NCBI GenBank assembly: GCA_964417935.1
Contig: CAYQKF010000021.1
Span: 1 to 56,091 of the forward strand
Reading direction: 5' to 3'
DNA: 56,091 bases
Source: NIOZ-UU13 sp964417935
GTDB taxonomy: Bacteria; Planctomycetota; Phycisphaerae; Sedimentisphaerales; Anaerobacaceae
Shown here: positions 51,513-56,091 of the stretch, piece by piece
Numbering within the stretch: position 1 is the first letter of the stretch
Layout: each line of letters begins with the position of its first letter
Notes under the pieces: generated by a model
Seen by the model: only the letters and a program-made list of their open reading frames with translations
Told to the model about the DNA's origin: nothing
Database searches by the model: none
Translations under genes and position numbers: made by a program

Positions 51513-54500
51513 ATGGCTGAGAAACCAAACGACATTGAAGCGATATACAATGCCGCCCTCAAGAAAGGGTCCGAAGCAGAACGCTCTGCCTACCTTGACG
51601 CTGTTTGCGGCGATGATTCTGTTCCACGCGCCCGTGTCGAGGCGTTGCTCAAAGCTCACGAGGAAGCCGGCGATTTTCTTGAAGTCCCGGCTATTGATCT
51701 AAACACCACCTTGGACAAACCTCCTATGATTGAAGGCCCGGGTACGATGATTGGTCGATACAAGCTGCTGGAGCTGATTGGTGAAGGCGGGATGGGCTTG
51801 GTGTATCTGGCCGAACAACAGGATCCCGTTCGTCGTAGCGTAGCGCTGAAGATTGTCAAATTAGGTATGGACACAAAACAGGTTATTGCCCGTTTCGAGG
51901 CCGAGCGTCAAACTTTGGCCGTGTTGGACCATCCCAATATCGCCCACGTATTCGACGCAGGCACGACCAAGGCAGGCCGGCCATACTTCGTTATGGAATA
52001 CGTAGAGGGCATGTCTATAACGAAGTACTGCGATGAACAAAAGCTGAATATCGAGGAAAGGCTTGAACTCTTCCGACAAGTCTGTGAAGGTGTTCAGCAC
52101 GCTCATCAGAAGGGAATTATACATCGGGACATCAAGCCATCGAACATCTTAGTTTCTAATCATGTTGATAAGGCGGTGCCGAAGATTATCGACTTCGGCA
52201 TAGCCAAAGCCATCACGCAGCCTCTGACAAAGGAGACTTTTTTCACACATGAAGGTCAGTTACTCGGCACACCCGAATATATGAGTCCTGAGCAGGTGGA
52301 TTTGGCAACTCAGGATATCGACACCCGCTCGGACATTTATTCGTTAGGAGTGCTGCTTTATGTGCTATTGGCCGGTGCATTGCCATTTGACCGAGAATCA
52401 CTGGAGAAAGCAGGTTTTGCTGAGATTCAAAGGACCATACGAGAGGAGGAACCGCCCTTGCCAAGCACACGGCTGACGAATCTGGGCGATAAGGCCAAAG
52501 TGATTGCTGAGAACCGTAGAACACAAATCATCACATTAACCAGACGTCTTCACAGAGAATTGGAGTGGATACCCATGAAAGCGATGCGAAAAGAACGAAC
52601 GAGAAGATACCGCTCGGCCTCCGAGCTGGCAGATGATATTCAGAACTACCTTAACGGCACCCCCCTGATTGCCGGGCCTGAGTCCACCGTGTACCGGGCC
52701 AGAAAGTTCGTGCGTAAACACGCCGGCTCAGTAGCCACGGTTGCACTCATAGCCGTGGTGATAATTTTGGGCCTGGTCGTCAGTACAGCGCTATCCTTCA
52801 GGGCTGAAAACGCCCGTGAGAAAGAGGCCACCGCTCGTACCATAGCTGAACGAGCCGAGAAGGTCGCGGAAAAACAGGGTAAGCTTGCGGAAAAACAGCG
52901 TAAGCTCGCAGAAGAACAACGCAGGTTGGCTGTAGAGCAGCGCAAGATTGCTGAACAACGAGCAGAAGAACTACGTCGTACTCTTTATGTAAACAGTATT
53001 CAGTTGGCTGATGCCAAATACGGCGAGGCAAACATACGGCGTGTCCGCGAGCTGTTGGATGCGTGTCCTGAAGATCTTCGTGGCTGGGAATGGTATCGCC
53101 TCCGGCATATTTCGGACCAGTCCCGTATGACCCTCCGTGGGCACGGTGGCTGGGTCGCTTCGATAGCCATAAGCCCTGACGGCAAGCGAATCATCTCAGG
53201 CAGTGTGGACAAAACGGTCAAGGTATGGGACTCGGCAACCGGCGCCGAATTAATGACTCTCTGCGGGCATAGTGACAAGGTCTGGTCAGTAGCGTTCAGC
53301 CCTAACGGCAAGCGTATAGTCTCAGGCAGTGACGATAAAACAATCAAAATCTGGGACGCCGCAACTGGCGTCGAACTGATGACTCTCCGCGGGCATGGGC
53401 GAGGGATCAGCTTAGTAACGTTCAGACCTGACGGGAAGTGTATTGTTTCAGGCAGTGCGGATAACACAATCAAGGTATGGAACACGGCGAACGGCGCCGA
53501 AGTAATGACTCTTCGAGGGCATAAATTCGGGGTTACCTCGGTAGCGTTCAGCCCTGACGGCAAACGTATAGCCTCAGGCAGTGGCGATAAAACAATCAAA
53601 ATCTGGGACGCCGCAACTGGCGCCGAACTGATGACCATCCGCGGGTACGGTTACTGGTACGGTTACATACATCCGATGTCGATAGCTTTCAGCCCTGACG
53701 GCAAGCGCATTATCTCAGGCTGTGAAGGCGATAAAACAATCAAGGTCTGGGACTCGGCAACCGGCGCCGAACTGATGACCCTCCGTGGGCACGGTAACTG
53801 GGTCGATTCGATAGCCTTCAGTCCGGATGGCAAGCGAATCATCTCAGGCAGTGGGGACAACACAATCAAGGTCTGGGACGCGGCAACCGGTGCCGAACTG
53901 ATGACCCTCCGTGGGCACGGTGACTGGGTTGCTTCGATAGCCATAAGTCCTGACGGCAAGCGTATAGTCTCAGGTAGTGGCGATAAAACTATCAAGGTCT
54001 GGGACGCTGCCATCAGGGCAGATGCAGTGACACTCAGTGGGCAGGGATTCCCGGTCCTTTCCATAGCTTTCAGCCCGGACAGCAAGCGAATAGTCTCTGG
54101 TAGTGGGGACAGAACGGTAAAGGTATGGGACGCAGCAACCGGCGACGAACTGATGACCCTCCGCGGGCATGATAATGGGGTCGAAGATGCTTTGTTCAGC
54201 CCGGATGGCAAGCGGATCATTTCGGGTAGTTACGACAACACAATCAAGGTCTGGGACGCAGCAACCGGCGACGAACTGATGACCCTCCTTGGGCACTACT
54301 GGGTATATTCGATAGACATAAGCCCTGACGGCAGGCGCATCATCTCAGGCGGTGCGGATAGAACAATCAAGGTCTGGGACTCGGCAAGCGGTGACGAGCT
54401 GACGACCCTCCGCGGGCACAAGGAATGCGTCAAATCTGTTGCATTCAGCCCTGACGGCAAGCGAATAGTCTCTGGTAGTAACGATAAAACAATCAAAATC

Positions 54501-55997
54501 TGGGATGCTGCGACCGGCACCGAATTGAGGACTCTCCGCGGGCATAGTCACAACGTCTTGTCAGTAGCCTTCAGTCCGGACGGCAAGCGAATCGTCTCTG
54601 GTAGTTCGGACAGAACGGTAAAGCTCTGGGATGCGGCGAACGGCGCCGAACTTATGACTCTTCGAGGGCATAGAAATTGGATTGAGCCAGTGGCTTTCAG
54701 CCCTGATGGCAAGCGCATTATCTCAGGCAGTGGGGACAGCACAATCAAGATCTGGGACTCGACAACCGGCGCCGAACTGATGACCCTCCATGTGGTTGAC
54801 GATTCCGATTCCTCCTCGATAGCCTTCAGCCCGGACGGCAAAACCATTGCTGCAGGAATTTACGATTACGACAACAATATACAACTCTGGGAATCCACCA
54901 CGCCTGCTGGTGGTTATGAACTGAGGTGGAATGCTGAAGCCACAAGGAAAGTTGTGGATGAGCTATACGAAAAACTTGGCTTTTACGCTAAAGTGATAGA
55001 TAAACTCCAAGCTGATAAGACGCTTGCTGAGCCGGTACGTAAGGTGGCGCTGCAGATTGCCAATTCCCGCCTTTGGGAGGACGCCAGAAAGCTCTGGGAA
55101 CAAAGTTTTGAGGTGGTCCGCTCGCCTGGCGGACAGATCGAGGCCTACCGTCTGGCGCTTGGCAAGGCCGAGATGGCAAACCGTTTGCAACCAAATAATC
55201 CGGACATCCTTATTATTCTGGGCCTGGCTCAGTATCGGGTGGGTGCATATCAGGACGTCCTTACGACACTAATAGAGCGCGAAAATTGGCGGCCCGGTCC
55301 TTTCCTATTTAAGGCTATGGCCTTGCATCAACTCGGCCGCACCGAGAAAGCGCGAGCAGCCCTCAATCGAGCTCATGTTCTGCTTGAGGATTGGCTGTTC
55401 GATGCGCTCTATGTCGTACAACCTTTTGTGATTGAGGCGGAAAAACTCTTGGCTGGCGAAGGTACAAAGCTCTATTCCCTGTGGGAGTCCATTGAAGAGG
55501 GGAAAGAGAAAGAAGCTGTACAACTGATAGAAGAGCTGCAGTCATCGAAAGTTGCAGAGACGACTACACGCATAGAAAGTGCTATCAAGTGGATAGGCAG
55601 GGGGTATTACAATCGCGCCAAAACTAAGATGAGCGGCGGTGAATTCACCGAAGCTATTAGCGATTATGAGGCGGCGGTGAATATCGACCCGGACCGTGCG
55701 CGGGCCTTGAATGACCTTGCCTGGTTGCTGGCCACGTGCCTGGTGGCTGAGTTTCGCGATGGTGCCAAGGCAGTTGAGCAAGCCACCAAAGCCTGCGAGC
55801 TGACGAACTTCAAGAAGGCCCGCTACGTCGGAACCCTGGCGGCGGCCTATGCCCAGACCGGCGATTTTAAATCCGCTGTTAAGCGGCAGAAAAATGCGAT
55901 AGATTTACTGACCGAGGAAGAGGAAGAGCTGCGTGCCGATTTTGAAGAGCGGCTGAAACTATACCAATCGGGCAAGCCCTACCGCAAAAGTCCATAA
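51513..55997 (+). CDS. Membrane Ser/Thr protein kinase with 14 WD40 repeats and TPR-like end
   Basis: The protein has 1494 residues. A kinase domain runs from about 82 to 375: IGEGGMGLVYLAEQ (P-loop), VALKIVK with Lys113, HRDIKPSNIL at about 204, DFG at 227-229, then GTPEYMSPEQ. Membrane helix VALIAVVIILGLVVSTAL at about 409-427 follows, then a coiled coil (KQRKLAEEQRRLAVEQRK). From about 539 to 1129 there are 14 WD40 repeats of about 42 residues, enough for two seven-bladed propellers, mostly ending IKVWDAATG. TPR-like repeats end the protein. The kinase faces the cytoplasm and the propellers probably the periplasm, sensing a ligand. AAAGGAGC precedes the start. Confidence 0.96.
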   Translation: MAEKPNDIEAIYNAALKKGSEAERSAYLDAVCGDDSVPRARVEALLKAHEEAGDFLEVPAIDLNTTLDKPPMIEGPGTMIGRYKLLELIGEGGMGLVYLAEQQDPVRRSVALKIVKLGMDTKQVIARFEAERQTLAVLDHPNIAHVFDAGTTKAGRPYFVMEYVEGMSITKYCDEQKLNIEERLELFRQVCEGVQHAHQKGIIHRDIKPSNILVSNHVDKAVPKIIDFGIAKAITQPLTKETFFTHEGQLLGTPEYMSPEQVDLATQDIDTRSDIYSLGVLLYVLLAGALPFDRESLEKAGFAEIQRTIREEEPPLPSTRLTNLGDKAKVIAENRRTQIITLTRRLHRELEWIPMKAMRKERTRRYRSASELADDIQNYLNGTPLIAGPESTVYRARKFVRKHAGSVATVALIAVVIILGLVVSTALSFRAENAREKEATARTIAERAEKVAEKQGKLAEKQRKLAEEQRRLAVEQRKIAEQRAEELRRTLYVNSIQLADAKYGEANIRRVRELLDACPEDLRGWEWYRLRHISDQSRMTLRGHGGWVASIAISPDGKRIISGSVDKTVKVWDSATGAELMTLCGHSDKVWSVAFSPNGKRIVSGSDDKTIKIWDAATGVELMTLRGHGRGISLVTFRPDGKCIVSGSADNTIKVWNTANGAEVMTLRGHKFGVTSVAFSPDGKRIASGSGDKTIKIWDAATGAELMTIRGYGYWYGYIHPMSIAFSPDGKRIISGCEGDKTIKVWDSATGAELMTLRGHGNWVDSIAFSPDGKRIISGSGDNTIKVWDAATGAELMTLRGHGDWVASIAISPDGKRIVSGSGDKTIKVWDAAIRADAVTLSGQGFPVLSIAFSPDSKRIVSGSGDRTVKVWDAATGDELMTLRGHDNGVEDALFSPDGKRIISGSYDNTIKVWDAATGDELMTLLGHYWVYSIDISPDGRRIISGGADRTIKVWDSASGDELTTLRGHKECVKSVAFSPDGKRIVSGSNDKTIKIWDAATGTELRTLRGHSHNVLSVAFSPDGKRIVSGSSDRTVKLWDAANGAELMTLRGHRNWIEPVAFSPDGKRIISGSGDSTIKIWDSTTGAELMTLHVVDDSDSSSIAFSPDGKTIAAGIYDYDNNIQLWESTTPAGGYELRWNAEATRKVVDELYEKLGFYAKVIDKLQADKTLAEPVRKVALQIANSRLWEDARKLWEQSFEVVRSPGGQIEAYRLALGKAEMANRLQPNNPDILIILGLAQYRVGAYQDVLTTLIERENWRPGPFLFKAMALHQLGRTEKARAALNRAHVLLEDWLFDALYVVQPFVIEAEKLLAGEGTKLYSLWESIEEGKEKEAVQLIEELQSSKVAETTTRIESAIKWIGRGYYNRAKTKMSGGEFTEAISDYEAAVNIDPDRARALNDLAWLLATCLVAEFRDGAKAVEQATKACELTNFKKARYVGTLAAAYAQTGDFKSAVKRQKNAIDLLTEEEEELRADFEERLKLYQSGKPYRKSP
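53127..54897 (+). repeat. 126-bp tandem repeat array encoding WD40 blades
   Basis: Fourteen units of about 126 bases encode the blades. Adjacent units share long identical DNA stretches, for example cgtatagtctcaggcagt-like and gataaaacaatcaa-like runs. One unit has a six-residue insertion (GYGYWYGYIHPM, about 53640-53690). The identity at DNA level suggests recent amplification and exchange between units. Confidence 0.9.
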
Positions 55998-56091
55998 GCC
56001 GGAAAAGGCCGAGCAATGGCGGGCAAAACTGCCTGATAACCCAACTTTCGCAGTTAGGCGGTGAAACCACGATTTTTAAAAAATTTTCCCC

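Noticed and set aside
53000..54847. Several repetitive minus-strand frames opposite the WD40 array
   Set aside because: They exist only because the sense strand is a 126-bp tandem repeat lacking stops in that antisense phase.
53127..54897. CRISPR-like array
   Set aside because: The repeats are 126 bp, contiguous and coding; there are no unique spacers or cas genes.
1..56091. tRNA, rRNA, integrase, IS transposase or phage genes
   Set aside because: None was found by reading the gaps; the miniature elements have no transposase in this window.

Overview
The window most likely comes from a member of the Planctomycetota, probably the Phycisphaerae or a Sedimentisphaerales-like lineage. This is inferred from gene content, not from a marker gene. 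The supporting features are a Planctomycete-type ECF sigma factor next to a giant Ser/Thr kinase with WD40 repeats, a pseudopilin-like secreted protein with an H-X9-DG type C-terminus, a Tat-exported sulfatase, a GH78 alpha-L-rhamnosidase, a long signal peptidase I with cysteine pairs, a DUF1573 protein beside a multiheme cytochrome, and dense short palindromic repeats in almost every gap. No rRNA, tRNA or CRISPR array was seen.

Layout. 1-3.1 kb: a small excisionase-like HTH protein, an HNH endonuclease, a cold-shock protein and an HU/IHF-type protein, with a complete 120-bp miniature inverted-repeat element beside the HNH gene. 3.7-11.7 kb: signal peptidase I, a rhamnosidase and SGNH hydrolase pair for glycan breakdown, a secreted repeat protein and a pseudopilin-like protein. 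11.9-18.5 kb: a PocR-AraC regulator, dxr (isoprenoid synthesis), an RseP-type protease and an SHMT-family enzyme with a changed active site. 18.7-28.7 kb (minus strand): a compact glycan/lipid-glycan cluster with GT2, a GT39-like integral membrane transferase, two GT4 enzymes, three class I methyltransferases, an FkbM methyltransferase and a UPF0104-type membrane protein. A truncated second copy of the last gene's 3' end follows the FkbM gene. 28.9-33.1 kb: a sulfatase, a DUF1573 lipoprotein and a nucleotidase-like tetraheme cytochrome.

33.2-46.8 kb is a type II secretion operon in the order C-like, D, E, F, G, H, I, J, K, L, M-like. It lacks only a prepilin peptidase in this window. 46.9-50.1 kb (minus strand): a sugar nucleotidyltransferase of the GlmU-like type, an acyl carrier protein and a LeuA/Re-citrate-synthase-family enzyme. 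50.8-56.0 kb: an ECF sigma factor and a 1494-residue kinase with 14 WD40 repeats.

The strongest unusual signal is repeat invasion. Several unrelated families of 50-140 bp palindromic or miniature elements sit at gene junctions and inside coding sequence. One 53-bp element with a 4-bp target duplication lies in frame inside a prepilin leader, and removing 57 bp restores a canonical leader exactly. At least six of the junctions in the secretion operon region carry a repeat, drawn from several different families, and in two further pseudopilin genes the leader peptide itself is encoded by repeat DNA. A second notable item is an excisionase/MerR-like helix-turn-helix sequence embedded in the GspI-like pseudopilin.
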